This document shows positions 13,234 to 25,676 of a stretch of 64,000 nucleotides of DNA, piece by piece. A program made the position numbers and the translations under genes. Where the stretch lies: assembly GCA_010093515.1 (NCBI GenBank), contig MU001703.1, positions 106,700 through 170,699 on the forward strand, in the 5' to 3' direction. The stretch is from Lineolata rhizophorae. Lineage: Eukaryota > Ascomycota > Dothideomycetes > Lineolatales > Lineolataceae. The notes beneath the pieces are model-generated. The model saw only the letters and a list, made by a program, of their open reading frames with translations, was not told the origin of the DNA and made no database searches. How positions within the stretch are numbered: the first letter of the stretch is position 1; the number at the start of each line of letters is the position of its first letter.

Positions 13234-14215
13234 TCAAATCCTGCGATGAGGCTCTGAAACACCCGCATCACGGCTAGCAAGCCTCATGCCCTCTGCATCG
13301 ACTGCCTTACTCTCCGGCGATCGGCCGATCAACGACCCCGGATGTGCGATGAACAGTGCCAACATGGCCGCAAACATTAGCAGCGAGTCAAACACGAACA
13401 AACACCACTCATGCGTTATGATATAACCGGAATAGCCTTGCGCGTACTCGACCACGCGCACCAAGTTCCTCACCATAATCAGCGCGCTCGTCAAATACAG
13501 CATGAACATATGCTTCCTCCAAGGGATACGCGGCGACACTTCCGTAGGCGCTTTCACCGTCCGGACGTGGAACACGCCTGCCACGACGATGAAAAAGCCG
13601 AAGATTAGGATCTGCGCCACGAGCCCGACGAGCACGATGGCGCGCCCCAAGTTGCGATTCCCCTCCTGCGCCTGCAGCCCGCCGCCGCCGGACTGGACGA
13701 GGAAGCAGAAGACATCGCCGCAGACGAAGACCTTGGTCACAATGGTGGGCTTGAAGATCGAGTGGTGCGGGGCGTGTACGAGGCGCACGATACGGCCGAG
13801 AATCATGTAGATTGTGGCGGCGAAGAGGGCGGGCGCGACGAGGATGAGGACGGATTGGACGACGTAAGGCCCGAGAGTCAGGTGGTTGCGCGAGTAGATA
13901 CGTGCGGCGTAGCCGGCCGTTTCGACTGGGGTACGAGTGATTCATTAGCACGGGGTCTTGCATTCCTATTGTATTTTGAAGAGCGGGAGAGTGATGGAAC
14001 GTACAAAGACCACCGACAACAAACGGAATGAAGTACCGGCTTCGGAAATGCCAGATGCGCCAGATGTGGCCGAGGGTGGCGATCAAAAAAAGAACCATGA
14101 AGATAGCATTGCCCGCCACCGAAGGGTCGTATTCGTAGTAGCCATGCTCAGATGGAGCTCGCTTGGTGAATGTGTTTGTGGCGATAGATATGTAAGGTGG
14201 GTGCATTATGGCCAT
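13234..14215 (-). CDS. RTA1-like seven-helix membrane protein
   Basis: Two exons (14,215-14,005 and 13,925-13,234) around a 79-bp intron (GTACGT..CAG, 13,926-14,004) encode 300 residues. The join restores a continuous family sequence, GLFETAGYAARIYSRN, in phase. The protein has about seven hydrophobic helices, with the conserved GYAAR segment, a TLGPYVVQS segment, a GRI start to the fourth loop, KVFVCGDVFCFLVQ, and a late RNLVRVVEYAQG..HEW..FD motif typical of the RTA1/RTM1 family. These fungal proteins sit in plasma or vacuolar membranes; members confer resistance to toxic compounds (7-aminocholesterol for Rta1) or move sphingoid bases (Rsb1). The substrate here cannot be told. Start: the ATG at 14,215 opens just before the first hydrophobic stretch, and a second ATG follows three codons later. 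The next gene upstream, on the same strand, is the Zn2Cys6 regulator; joint control is possible but unproven. Confidence 0.9.
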
Positions 14216-15146
14216 TACTCAGGGGCTGATTTCGTGGCGCGAGAGGGGTCGACTGAATGAGAGTGAGAATCCACTGCGAAGAGGAGTTGGTTGGGAAGCT
14301 TGAGGTGTGATATTCATCAAAATCCGTGGGAAATGCAACCGTCTAAATACTATTCTAAAAAGGGGTGGATCGCTATGGCAACAATTTGCTGCCTGCTTCC
14401 CCGTTGACGCCGGCCATGCATCAACTTTCGCGGTACGGAGTGCTCGTAGCCTGTAGGACGTGCTGCTGCGCCATCCGCTTGACCGTACTACGTACTCGCG
14501 TACTCGCGTACTAGCGTATTTCGACCCTGATGTAGTAATGCTTCACTACCAAGCTAAGCCCTATCAGTATCTGCTAAGGCAAAACCAGGCGCAACAATGG
14601 ACATTTTGGTCAAGTTTGCGAAATAGTGGTTTTAATTCGGATAAGGTTTGTTTACCGGTGAGTACCAGAGCTTTAAAAGCAAATTGACGTTTACAACTTT
14701 TCGCTCGGGGTTCGACATCTTGATATTACTGGCGCTCCAGTTGGTGGGCTAGGTATCTGGCGTCTAATTCTATGGGACCCGTGAGATAATGCGACCACTG
14801 ACGTTTTAGATAGCTACGCTGAACGTCGGTAACTCATCCTTTATTTAGTGTTACGAAGGATTTCACTCTCATGCTCCTTATTATTTATGCCACTAGCGAG
14901 AGAACTAAGCATTCGAGAGCGCGGAGCCAAACCATTAGGAAGGATTGAGGACGAAGCGCAGAGCACACACTGCAACCGTCCAACAACCTGTTAGTATGAG
15001 CAGAAGGTGAAAAACTCTATTTACAAGACCAATCGAAGGCTAATGCCCTGGAAAATTGTGCTTCTAACATCATGAACTTCTACATGATGCGCTTCTACCA
15101 TCTTTCTAGTTAAATACGACCATAGTTTCCTTTGTACAATGTCAAA
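14216..15146. other. intergenic, promoter side of the RTA1-like gene
   Basis: About 930 bp between two minus-strand genes. It should hold the promoter of the RTA1-like gene and the 3' UTR of the regulator. A short direct repeat built on GTACTCGC lies near 14,488-14,512. No gene was seen. Confidence 0.35.
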
Positions 15147-16636
15147 TCATCTCTCCGCCTGGCTCAACTCCGGCGGCTCAAGCTCGACCATCTGCTTCGG
15201 CCATTCCAACCAGTGCCTCCACTCCTCCCTGAGTAAACACTCCACACTCATCACGACTCTCCTTGCCCACCCATCCAGTATCCAGCGCCTATCATAATCA
15301 TGCAGCAGCATCGCAAAATATGCCAGCAGAACAAGAGCGCGGGGTTCTCTCTGACGCAGTAGCTTCATGTACTCTGGCGGCACAGCGGCTGGCCAGACGC
15401 ACACGGCGGCGAAGCCGTCACGCTGGATCTCTCGCGCCTGGATTTTGCGAGAGAAAGTGGTTTCGAGCTCGGTGAATGCGACCCCCAGGGCGGCTTGCGG
15501 AGAGAGAGGCGCGGGCTGGGGACCAAGACCGAGCATGGACGCTGGAGTGGGAAGCGGAAACGCGTCAGAAGAACTCGAGGTGGACGAAGGTGTCTCCATT
15601 CCGATTTCCATGTCCGCCTCGGTCCCCACAGATGCGGCCGCAGCGGTGTCGCCTTGCTCGATCATTGCCCGCAGGAAGGCTAGCTCCGGCACCGGCACCG
15701 GCGGTCGAGTCCGCATGGGGTCGTATGTGAATGAACCGAGCGGGCCCTGTTTGATGCGTTCGCGCCAGGGATCGAACACGGGAACACAGCCTCGAATCAT
15801 AGACATGACCTTCACAATGCCTTCCACCGCGCCTCCCGCCCTTCCTCCTTGCCCCGGGCCTCCGCTTCCGCTACTTCTACACTCTCCCTCGTCACAGCGC
15901 CCCTCTTCCTCCCCCTTCTCCGATACAAATGCTATCGGCACTAATACGCATGCGAAGCAAAACACAGCTTCGTAGTTCCCCTCGTCAATGCCACGGGCCA
16001 GCGCGGCGCGGAACTCGCCCAGCGCGATGTGCTGGTGTTCCGCGGCCCGGACGGCGTAGCAATGAGAGGTCGACGGGTCAGACCGTGCGTGCAGATAGGC
16101 TAGGTGCATGGCGGACACGGCAAACAGGCCGCGCAGCAGGAATGGGTGCCGGAACCCGCGTCGCGGAAATTCCGTCTTGAGGATGCGGGTCCGGACCGGG
16201 TCAAAGGTGATGATATTGGTGGACATCCAGTGGTGGAGGAGCTCGAGGTCGGCGATGTTGAGTGTGGATGGTGGTTGGGCTGACGATGCTGGTGCTGGTG
16301 CTGGTGCTGGCGCTGGCGTTTCTAGGGGTGGTGTGTTTGAGGCGGATGCTGCCGAGGACCGCGGGCGCGAGGTCGCGGGGTACGGGCTCTCGTATTGGAT
16401 AATGTGCTGTTTGTATTCGCACTCGAGGTCGTAGTCGCTGCAATTAATACAGCGCGGGCGGCCTTCGTCGCACTGAGATCGGACGTCAGGAATGGCGCCA
16501 TTCGAAGCTTCGAAGATTTCATGTTGGTGGTACTCGCCTTGATATGTCGGCGCTTGCATGGCAGACAGCCCGCCCTCGACTTCCTGTGCTTCTTTCGAGT
16601 GTGCGGCTTGCTTCTTCCGCTTGCTGAATCGTTCAT
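15147..16636 (-). CDS. Zn(II)2Cys6 transcription factor, Upc2-like class
   Basis: Two exons, 16,636-16,538 (33 codons) and 16,472-15,147, give 474 residues. The 65-bp intron uses a GC donor (AAG|GCGAGT) and a CAG acceptor. Only this join completes the cluster C24-x2-C27-x6-C34-x6-C41-x2-C44-x6-C51, preceded by a basic segment (KKHRKSRAGC). This is the GAL4-type binuclear zinc DNA-binding domain. A Pro/Ala-rich linker follows (a repeat of Ala-Pro near residue 85). Then comes a helical region starting DLELLHHWMSTNI and containing HPFLLRGLFAVSAMHLA, the pattern of the Upc2/sterol-uptake-control-like group of fungal regulators. The target genes are unknown; being next to the RTA1-like gene makes that gene one candidate. 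An ATG at 16,559 lies inside the intron and could start a form lacking the first half of the zinc cluster. Confidence 0.88.
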
Positions 16637-19614
16637 GGCGCGAGTGGCAAGGATTGTTGTCGATTTGAAGTTGCTTGGTGAGTTGGAGATGTGTGGACGA
16701 AGGAAAGTTTGAAGGCGGTGCGAGCCTCCACCTTCGCCGACGATCCGATATGGGACCCTTGCTCCGATAGGACTAGGGTATACTTCCTGAAGCGGCAGTG
16801 CTTGAGAGCTCCCTTTTTAACCAAACAATGCATCGTCCTCCCTAGCCCCTTTTTGCGACTATGCGCATTCTAATTTCTCAAGTGAGGCTGGGTATTGTCT
16901 GAGGAGGAGCAAATACTGCCCTTTTGGTAGATCCATAGGCCCCTGTTCTGTGATATCCAATCGGAACTAGAGATCCCAAAACAAGCACTGAAGTACCAAA
17001 TCGCAACATTGCCCAGAAACACTAGAGACCGAAGCTATCGAGTATTTATAGAAGGACCACTATCTACACATAGAAATAGTTGAGGTCGAATTTTTTCAAA
17101 TTAGCGTTACAAGCTGAGAGCAAATGAATTAACACTTTCGACAGAACAGAAGACCCATAAAATGCGATTGTGAGCTTTAGTCCTTCCATGTGAACTCATT
17201 TTAACACTAGGTGACTTAGTATAAACTCGATACAAATTCCCACCCAGCAATTAGACGCCCAAAAACTTTCATAAACAAGCAAATTGCTCTACCTCATGCA
17301 CTCCTAAACCTTAACAACTACCTACTTGCCGTTGATGCCCATTGCAAATATCTCACTCTTGTTTATTTCCTCCCTTCCCACTGTGCTTGGCCCGAAATTC
17401 GCTCATGTCGCCGCGACCTCATGCTTAATGGGATGTATCACAAAGTTACTACTAATGCTATCTATTCTGTCGCCTCCCGAAGCCCCAAAACAAGCGCCTC
17501 ATGCAGCACAGCCTCTTCTCTACGCAGGACGAAGGCGTAGCGCCGCAAGCGGACGTCTGACTGGATGTCCACCCACGCCGGCCGAACTGCTGTGTCCGGT
17601 AGTTCCCGTAGGAGTCTTAGAGACTCGGTCTTTGCGAGCCCAGCCGCATAATTGGTCGGTCTCATAGCAATTGATCCTGAGGTCGCTATGGTCTAGCTAA
17701 GCAATAGGACCTAGCTAGATTGACTAATTCGTTTGCTTCTATAGTTTTAGCGATTGGAATTCTTGTTATGCTAAATGCAAATGGAAGTGAGCTAAGCCCT
17801 GTAAAAAACTACTTTTAGCCCGACTGCTGAAAATTCAATGCTATAGGGTTATCACCTAGCGTGACGCCATCCTGCTCAAAAGACTTGGCGTTCAAAAGCC
17901 CAGTCTTTGCCTTCGAAACATATAGCCGCTATCTTCGCATGCACGAAAAATAGCAAAGATCATAAAAATTACCTTTAATTACTATGTCTTCCTCTTCCTC
18001 CTTACTCCATCTCACATGAGCTTCCTCCTTCATATATCCTGCCTTCAATATCCCTATCCTCGATCCGCGTTTCAACCCTAGTAGAGAGCTATCCCAGGCA
18101 TATATACGAAAAATTTAAAGCATTTTTTAAGACTTAGGCTGGTGCTTTAGTGAGAAAAAAAAAAAAAAAGGCTCAAACGAGGAGCGATTGAAGACGAATA
18201 TGTGACGAGCTACAGTTAGTTTTACTGGCTGAAAGGCTAAAGCAATCGTACAAACAGAAGAACAAGAAAGACTTTGGAAAACAGAAGGTTGACTGATAAA
18301 ATAGTAGTATAAAAGAGTCTGGAAAGGGAACTGGGATAAAAGAAGCACGCTCTAGTTTTGTGCCACTCCATTTGCTGCCCTGCTAGGTTGTGGACATCGG
18401 AAGCGGCCTGGGACAGTGCTGCGCGGCATAGACAAGTACTGAGTTACTTGCCTGGCGAAGTAGAGGCTAGTCATGGTATGTATTGGCGCCTAGCCGACGC
18501 ATATCTAGAGTGACAGGCTCAACCTCCTTCTGTGACTTGAACACGAGGGTTTGTTGGTAAACTCAGAACGACCCAGAGACCACCTTGTTTGTTTGGTATA
18601 TAGACGCGGCTTATTAATATTCACTTGTGAGCCGAACTCTGGTCACTCTGGGGGGTGAAGATTAGGTGGAACGCCGGCACTCGACCATTTTTGTAAATTC
18701 AGGCAAGAAACACACTTGTCCGAGTCACGGTGTGCATCGGATTTCGTGCTGCGTTCTGTCAAGATCGCGCGGATGCGCAGTTTCGCGGGGGATCGGCTAA
18801 GAGCCTGATGTAAGTGCTGCCGCTGCGGCAGGTACGCGTCTGTCTGGAATTTGCGGGACGCGTCGGATGCGGTGGATAGGGTAGATAGAACGAAGAGCGG
18901 GATGGAGACTGGTGAGCGGTGGTGATCGGCAGGAAAGATGATGCGGATTCGACAGATGTTATGAATGAGAAATAGGCGGAAAAGGGAACTTGCTGAGTAA
19001 AGGTCTGAAGCAAGTGAGAGATTAGATACCGCAGGAAAATTGAGTGCGAGGTTGCTTGCTTGCAACCGTCTGGAACAAATGTTGCTGATACCACTACGTT
19101 CGGGCGAATTTTCAGCAAACGAACTTTGGGCTACAGATTACAAAAGGATGGAAGAAATAGGTGTCGGTGATCACCATTACGAGTAAACGAAAATTTGTCT
19201 GCAGATTATAGCCTAAGAACAAACCGAAAACTCAGGTTATCACTCCTAACACACACTTCAACCAGATAATCCAACAGTACATTTCACTTTGAAAATGTAA
19301 CGTTAGCGTTGCCAGCCACACAACTTACTCTTCTCCTACCTAGGCACACCACTCTCAGAGCACACGCTCCATTCTCCACATCAGCCGTTCTATTTGTGTT
19401 TTCTTTTTCGCAGTCCTGCCCTTCCGGTCCATGAACCAAAGAAGAGCTGGTTATGGTACATGCAAGATGCGTCCTTCTTTAACAAGGTACCTAGCTAGCA
19501 GCTCCACCTCGATCCCGCTTCACCTTCTCCCGAAGGTAGGCACCGAGGCCATCCCTTAGCTAGCCCGGATGCACGGACCCAGCTACCCAGCCCTGTCCAT
19601 CCTCTGCAGCGGAC
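16637..19614. other. AT-rich gene-poor region
   Basis: About 3 kb, mostly AT-rich. Small open frames (minus 17,462-17,665; minus 18,643-19,118 in two overlapping frames) give no recognisable protein and lack supporting splice sites. The left end holds the regulator's promoter and leader; the right end probably holds the cct5 3' UTR. A run of about 15 A residues lies near 18,155-18,170. Confidence 0.4.
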
Positions 19615-22600
19615 TTAAAACTCGTCCTCGCCGCTGCCAGCAATGATGACGTTGTTGACCTGCACACAACTAGTCAGCACTATCATCCATTCGAAACAAA
19701 TGAAACCATCTAAGACAACGAAGTCTCAATCCCATATTGCCCAAAGAGCGTGCATTCGCCCAGCGCAACAGCGAACGTCGTCCAAAAAGAGGAGCCAAGA
19801 AGCCAAGCCCGCACCCCAGCATTCCCACACCCGCTCCCGCCGCCCTTACGTCCGCCCCGCTCGCCCCGCACGCCCTTGCATCGCGCCCTCTCCCTCTCAC
19901 CTCAACCCCCTCTGCCCTCTCGCACGCGACATACAAGCCAGATGCCAAACGCTGCGCGTCTCCACTTAGCAAGCGGAATGTCAGCGCCGCACCGCCAAGC
20001 CAGGGAAACGCCCACACGTCGCACCACGGCTAGACCCCTCGTCTGAAGCTACCGTCCGACGTCGCACGGCGCAGACAGCTCAGTCGGCGCCGGAACAAAG
20101 CGAGCTGGGTGCATGCTGGCTAAGCGGCGGAGCCAGGCGGAGCGGAGCGATTGCTCTCCCGGGGAGCGTGGAAGAGGCGTGCGTTCGCCGCGGGCGGAAA
20201 GGGAATCGCATAGGCACGACACTGCCTGCCAGAAGGAACGGCCTGTCGCTCAGGCGTAGGGCTAGCGACGAGACGCGCCTTGAGCATTGCGACGGTGTCG
20301 GCGAGCGAAACGGGCCCACGGAACCGAAGCGCCGCCTTGCGCGCCCTGGTGTAGCAGCCTTGTTGAACACGAAGGGAGCAAGCAGCGGTCATGTGGTCGC
20401 GGTCCTGGGAGAAATTCCGAGGTTTGAGGATCCGAAGGTTTTCTCCACCTTGAAAGGATGTGGGTGCCGGAGAATGCTCCTTCCGCATGGGAAGTAGAAC
20501 CGTGTTCCAATGTGTGGTACTTGGAGCCGAACACAACCGCGGTCCACCATGGCGACCAAGTCAATCCGCAGGGGAGCTTCTAGCTAGTTCCACTATTGAA
20601 TGAGTTTGAGATGTCAACCATCCACGCGGTCTGCTCCCTATCCTGTCCACCCTGCCGACTAGCCAAATTAGCCGCCACGGAGCATATCGCGCGCGTATAA
20701 CACACACCCTTTCGTCTCCCCTCGCACCTCCCCGTGTTGTCATGGGACGCATCGAAGCGGCACTCGAGAAGAGAAGCGTCGACGTCGGCATCGCGCAACC
20801 AAATGTGGCAACTCCGGAGTTGGTTCCGCAAACCCGATCGGCAGCCGTCGATGTCATTGATTTGAAACTGGGCGGTAGGGCGCGCGGGCGACGCGCGGGC
20901 GGCGAGCGCACCGCAGACGGGACAGATCCTCCATCCATAGGGGGACCGGGCGTGGGCCCGCGGAGGCGTGCGCGCGTGCATGCCATGGCGGATTGCCGCC
21001 AAGACAACTGTGACGGGCAATTGACAGCTCGGGCTCTCCGGTGGGCAAGACATGCACGGCGGGTATGCGCGAGACGCCCGCCGAGGAAAAGGACGAAAAG
21101 CAAAAAGCGCCCGGCATCTTCCATCCGCCGTGGCAGGGCTGCAAAAGAATGGCCAACGCAGCAAAGGCAGGGGCTTGAATAAGCCTCTGGGCCGGCCATC
21201 TAGAAGACAGAGAACACCACCATCATCGGCCACACCTCGGCCGGAATACGCGCGGTGTGCCAAGCGAGAGGGCAGAGCAGGAGCGGGAGGGGTACAAAAT
21301 GTGTACCCGTGGGCTGGGACCGAGGCGTGGGAAGGAATAAAAAAGACAGGACGGAAGACAAGAAAGAGGGGTAGTGGAACAACCGGCAGGGCGTCTCCAC
21401 GGTAGCGGCGGCGGTCGGCCGTATCGATAGCTGCCACACCCACCGTCATCTCCAGCACCACACCGGCAACCGCCCATCCCGCTACCACGAACCAGCAACC
21501 GGTGCATCCCCCCTTCTTCGAAATTCCTCGAGTGCCAGCGAACACCTCCGTCGCTTCCTGCTTCGAGGCCACCCGTCCGCTTCACCCGAACGGCGCCTCC
21601 TCCGTTCCGAGGCCGGTCCCAATGCAACCCATCGACGGCCTTTTCATTGTTTTTCCGCAGCACTTCCGAAGCGACTTTCGCGACGCGCAGGCACCCGCAA
21701 CGCGCGAACTGCCCTCGGGCGCCAAGCTCGTCGGACGCGACCACGGACCCGGGACACCGGGTCCAAGGCGGGCTGTGATTGGCCTGACCACCGAGGGGCC
21801 TCGAGGAGTGGTGTGCGTGGGGGACGGCTTAATCCCCGGCACACGCGGCGCGATAGCACGCCGCGCCAGAACCAGACACATGCTACCCAGGAAGAAAGCT
21901 CGCGACCCAGGACTAGAGATTGGTGGAAACCCGGTCGCAGCCCTGATCCAGTACCGTGTATGGAGCGTAGAGATGCCGTACCAGTGACCCCCCCACCAGC
22001 GCGCTGGGCTCTTTTGCCGCTGCCGTTCGTCGGGACATTTGTCGCAGAAAATAGTAACAGTCCTAGGTTGGGCAGCGCGCGCTTGCTTCGCAGATCTCGT
22101 GCCATGACAACCCACGCCGAGCGCGATCTCGCCCCAGCGGCTTTATCCGATGGTAAAACGGACTCCTTCAACGCCCTTCCCAGTTCAGGCCTCCCGCCCA
22201 CATCATCATTCCGTCTCCCGCGCGCCCTCATCTCCTTGACAGTCAACGGAGCGGGATGTGACGACAGGCGCGGGTTGCGTTGCGGGAAGGATGGCGGCCG
22301 CCTAGGGCAAAGGCGGTAGGGTCCGGCTGTATTGCGAGGAGCACGCGGGGCGCGTGTGACGAGCGTGCTTCCCAAGATGAGGCGGGCCGTCGCGGTTCGG
22401 TGCGGGTGCGACCCGCGCGGGTGCCGACGGGCGCGGAGGCGGGGCGGCCAGCCCAAGCGAAGCGAGTCGTGCGACAGCGGCTGGGAGACGGGGCGAACCA
22501 TGCGGCGGCGGCGGCGGGCTGGCCGTGGCGCGTGATCGCGACGGGAGCGGGTAGCGGGCCATAATGTGGGCGCGCCGCGTGCTGCCATTGGCCACCCGGT

Positions 22601-25600
22601 ACGGAAAAACAAAAGAAAATGGAAAATTGACAGACGAGGCGAATTCAGGCTGGGGGTGGGAGGGAGCCCCCATGGGAGATGGCTGCCCGTGTAGGCAGGC
22701 AGTAGCTGGTAGGATGCGCGGTGGATGGTGCTGGCTTTGGGCCTTTGGGATTTGCTAGTGCGGCTGTGGCTTGTGCCTTGGATGGACGTGTGACCTTGAA
22801 GAGACTTGAAGCGTACGTACCTTGAGAACCATGCGACACAACTGTGTCGCTAGTAAGAGCTGCTGTCGCTTTGAGATCAGGGGGTCGATGACAAAGTGCT
22901 CGCGCATGTCTGGAATTGAGCGGTCGCAAAAAGCACGTTAGCCGCCCGAATCCATTGTGTTTATGTGATGCCAAGACCGAGAGTTGAATGGAAGCCAGTC
23001 ATGGCCTCGCAGCTGTGGCAGCCGCCCACTTGCAGCCACCTCCAGGCTGCACCCCGGTGTTTCGGCGGAGGGGGAAAAGGTCAATGGCCGTTGTGGCGCG
23101 TATGGAAACAGAAGGGGGTGGCGGGGTGATAGAAAACGCGACCGGAATCCGTCCGCATTTTGGGAAGGTCCAAAAAAGCAAACGACGATGGGGATCCGTA
23201 GTAATTGTGGTGGAGGGGGGGAGGTACAACAGTGCGAGGTGACGGGTACGTTGCGACGCGAGTGGCACACGAGACTTGGCGTGGGGGCTCGTCGCCAACG
23301 AGGGTACATGCATGTCCCCAGCTCCCAACGGCACTGTAGCCTGCACGAGACCGCGAGGCGGTGACGGATTCGGATGACGGCGCAGAGTCGTCGGAGAGTT
23401 GCGTGTGGTTGGGGCTACCAAAAAGCAAAAGGACAAGATCCAGCGGAGCGGGACGCTACACGACACGACCTGATGGGGCATAGCGCGAGGCCACTGGTCA
23501 AACCACAGGCTGCGAATGACCTCGATGTACCAGTGCCATCCGTACCGGGTGTCGATCGCCATCGTCGTCCGAGAATGGCAAAGAGAAAGTGAAACCATTG
23601 ATGCCGCAACAATAAGAGTATCAATGGGTATAAACAACCAAAAAAAAAAAAAAAGGTGTGACGAATCTGCCGAGGAGAAATTTAACTCACCATTGCTCCC
23701 TGTGCCCATGCAGTCCACACCGAGCTGGGAGTTCTTCTCCTTCACCTGTCTACTCTTGACAGCGGCTAGCGTCTCAATAGGAGAGTAGCCAGAGTTCTCG
23801 GCGAGGGCCATTGGCACAGAGTCGAGCGCGTCAGCAAAAGCACGCATGGCATACTGCTCCAAGCCAGGGCTCTTCACGGCAGCATCTTCGACTGCCAGCG
23901 AGCACGCGATCTCAGCCGCGCCGCCCCCATATACGATGCGGTTGTCGCGCACCAGGTTGCGCACCACGCACAGCGCGTCGTGCATCGATCGCTTGGCCTC
24001 GTCGATGATCTAGATTATACCGAGCAGGTCGTCAGCTGCAAGTGAAGGCGGGAAAAGGCGGCTCGAAAATAAAAGAACAATTGCCGTGCAAGGGTCTGGT
24101 AGTGCCGTGATATCTAAGGCGATCGTTTGGATATGTTCTCATCTACCGGTGCACGGCACGATCCCACCAGGATGTCCCGCGACAGGCTGCAGACAATGTG
24201 CAGATGCAGATACGAACGAAAAAGAGAATATACCATCTTGTTGCTACCACGCAGGAACACAGTGACAGCCCGCGTATTGGCGCACTCCTCGATAATGAGC
24301 ATCTTATCCCTAGTTGTGCCAAAGCTGACCTCCCTGACAAGACCTGCAGTACCCAGTTTTTCAGGGCTTAGGTCCTCGAAACGGGGTACGATCCGCCCGT
24401 TGGTCGCGATGGCGATGAGTTCGATCTCGGGACCGCCAACCCACCGAACGGCTGGGAGTTCGTTCGCAAGGAGAAGGTGATTCGCCTCGTCGTCAAATCC
24501 CCACTGGCAAATGGCGACGTTGGCACCTGCATCCTTGATTTGCTGAATCATCTCGGTGAACTTGTTTTGTTCGTAAGCTTGCAAGCGGCGGAACTCGTCG
24601 ACGGAGGAGATGTCGAGCTTGTGCTTAGTCTTAGGCTTGGGAGGCTCAAATGCGCAGGTTAGAATGGCGAGCTTTGCGTCGCGAACTTCGGAGGGCATCT
24701 GCGGGTGTGAGAAGTCCTTGTCCACAACGACCCCCTTGACCAGTATCGAGTCCTCGAGCGAGCCGCCGACTTTACCATCCACCTTGATGAGTTCGAAGTC
24801 GACATCGCGTCGCTCCAAGTCTGCGACGCTCAGCACAGCATCGACGGCGATTTGTGCGAACTGATCGTGCGCCTTGGACACGATCTTGCTGCCTAGGGAC
24901 GTCTTGGCAACCCTGATAAGGTTCGAGGTCTCGTCACGTGAAAAGGGCATGGTATCTGAGATAGCATCGAGTTTGGACACCGCAACTTCACAGGCCTGGT
25001 CGAAGCCATCAGCGATGCGGATAGGATGTATGCCCTTGTCGATAAGGTCGGCAGCTTGCTCCAGCAATGCGCCAGCCAGTACGACGACGCCCGTGGTCCC
25101 GTCACCGATCTCGTCATCCTGCGACTTGGAGAGCTCGACCATAAGTTTTGCGACGTGGTTCTGAATCTCCATCTATATGTCATACTTATATCAGAATACG
25201 TATGCGCGTGTTGAGGGGTCGTGATGAGAAATCTCATACCTGAGACAGGATCGTGGCGCCGTCGTTCGTGACCGTAATGTCACCGTCCGGTGATATCAGA
25301 ATCTTGTCTAGTCCTCGAGGCCCCTGCGCGCAGCCTTATGAGCCAACGTCTACCGATACAGCAACAAGCGTACGTACTAATGACGTCTTCACGATGTTAG
25401 CCACAGTGCGGGCGGCCAAAATGTGTGACTTGACGGCCTCGATGCCATGCTGCCTCTTCTTCTTTTGTTGACTATATTTCCCGTAAGCCCCGTATCACAA
25501 ATGTCAGGCGTTGAGTCCTGTTTGTCGCGACATACTCTCGAACGATGATAAATGGTCGACCCGACTCGTCCTTCATCACCTGGGCTAGGGTTGCGTAGTC

Positions 25601-25676
25601 AGTTCCGGTTCGCATATCAGCAAGCAAGGCTTGCGACAAGGATAAAACTTCAGTTAGCTAGCGTACCATTCGACAT
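19615..25676 (-). CDS. cct5: CCT/TRiC chaperonin subunit epsilon
   Basis: Cytosolic group II chaperonin subunit that folds actin, tubulin and other clients in the eight-subunit CCT ring. Eight exons (25,676-25,667; 25,584-25,536; 25,471-25,378; 25,323-25,240; 25,172-24,234; 24,009-23,691; 22,909-22,821; 19,659-19,615) join in phase to 542 residues, normal for the family. Landmarks: GRPFIIVRD near the N-terminus, [13 protein letters not shown], the nucleotide-binding [15 protein letters not shown], the apical domain, [24 protein letters not shown], and the end [14 protein letters not shown] followed by a stop. The 10-nt first exon and its 82-bp intron are the least certain: a 37-bp alternative (acceptor at 25,630) adds AlaLeuLeuAlaAsp and following residues. 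Introns are 82, 64, 54, 67, 224, 781 and 3,161 bp; the last two are very long for a fungus. The gene is divergent from the HP1 gene. Confidence 0.93.
19660..22820 (-). other. 3,161-bp last intron of cct5
   Basis: Bounded on the minus strand by AAG|GTACGTACG at 22,820 and TGTGCAG|GTC at 19,660, both matching splice consensus, and both in phase 0. The interior is GC-rich. It contains overlapping long open frames, the largest on the minus strand at 20,580-21,572 (330 codons from a GTG) and another at 21,644-22,612, but none resembles a known protein and they overlap plus-strand frames. No tRNA or snoRNA was recognised. It could host a nested transcript or be an expanded intron. Confidence 0.8.

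Noticed and set aside
17462-17665. Minus-strand frame with RRYAFVLRREEAVLHEALVL
   Set aside because: The text looks protein-like but is only 67 codons, and neither side extends with splice sites; too little to call a gene or a relic.
20580-21572. 330-codon open frame on the minus strand inside the cct5 intron
   Set aside because: It starts at GTG, overlaps plus-strand frames, has no recognisable domain, and lies in GC-rich DNA where long chance frames are common.
22999-23690. Extension of cct5 exon 6 as one long minus-strand frame
   Set aside because: The sequence past GSNG is not chaperonin-like and a consensus GTGAGT sits exactly at the end of the conserved part.
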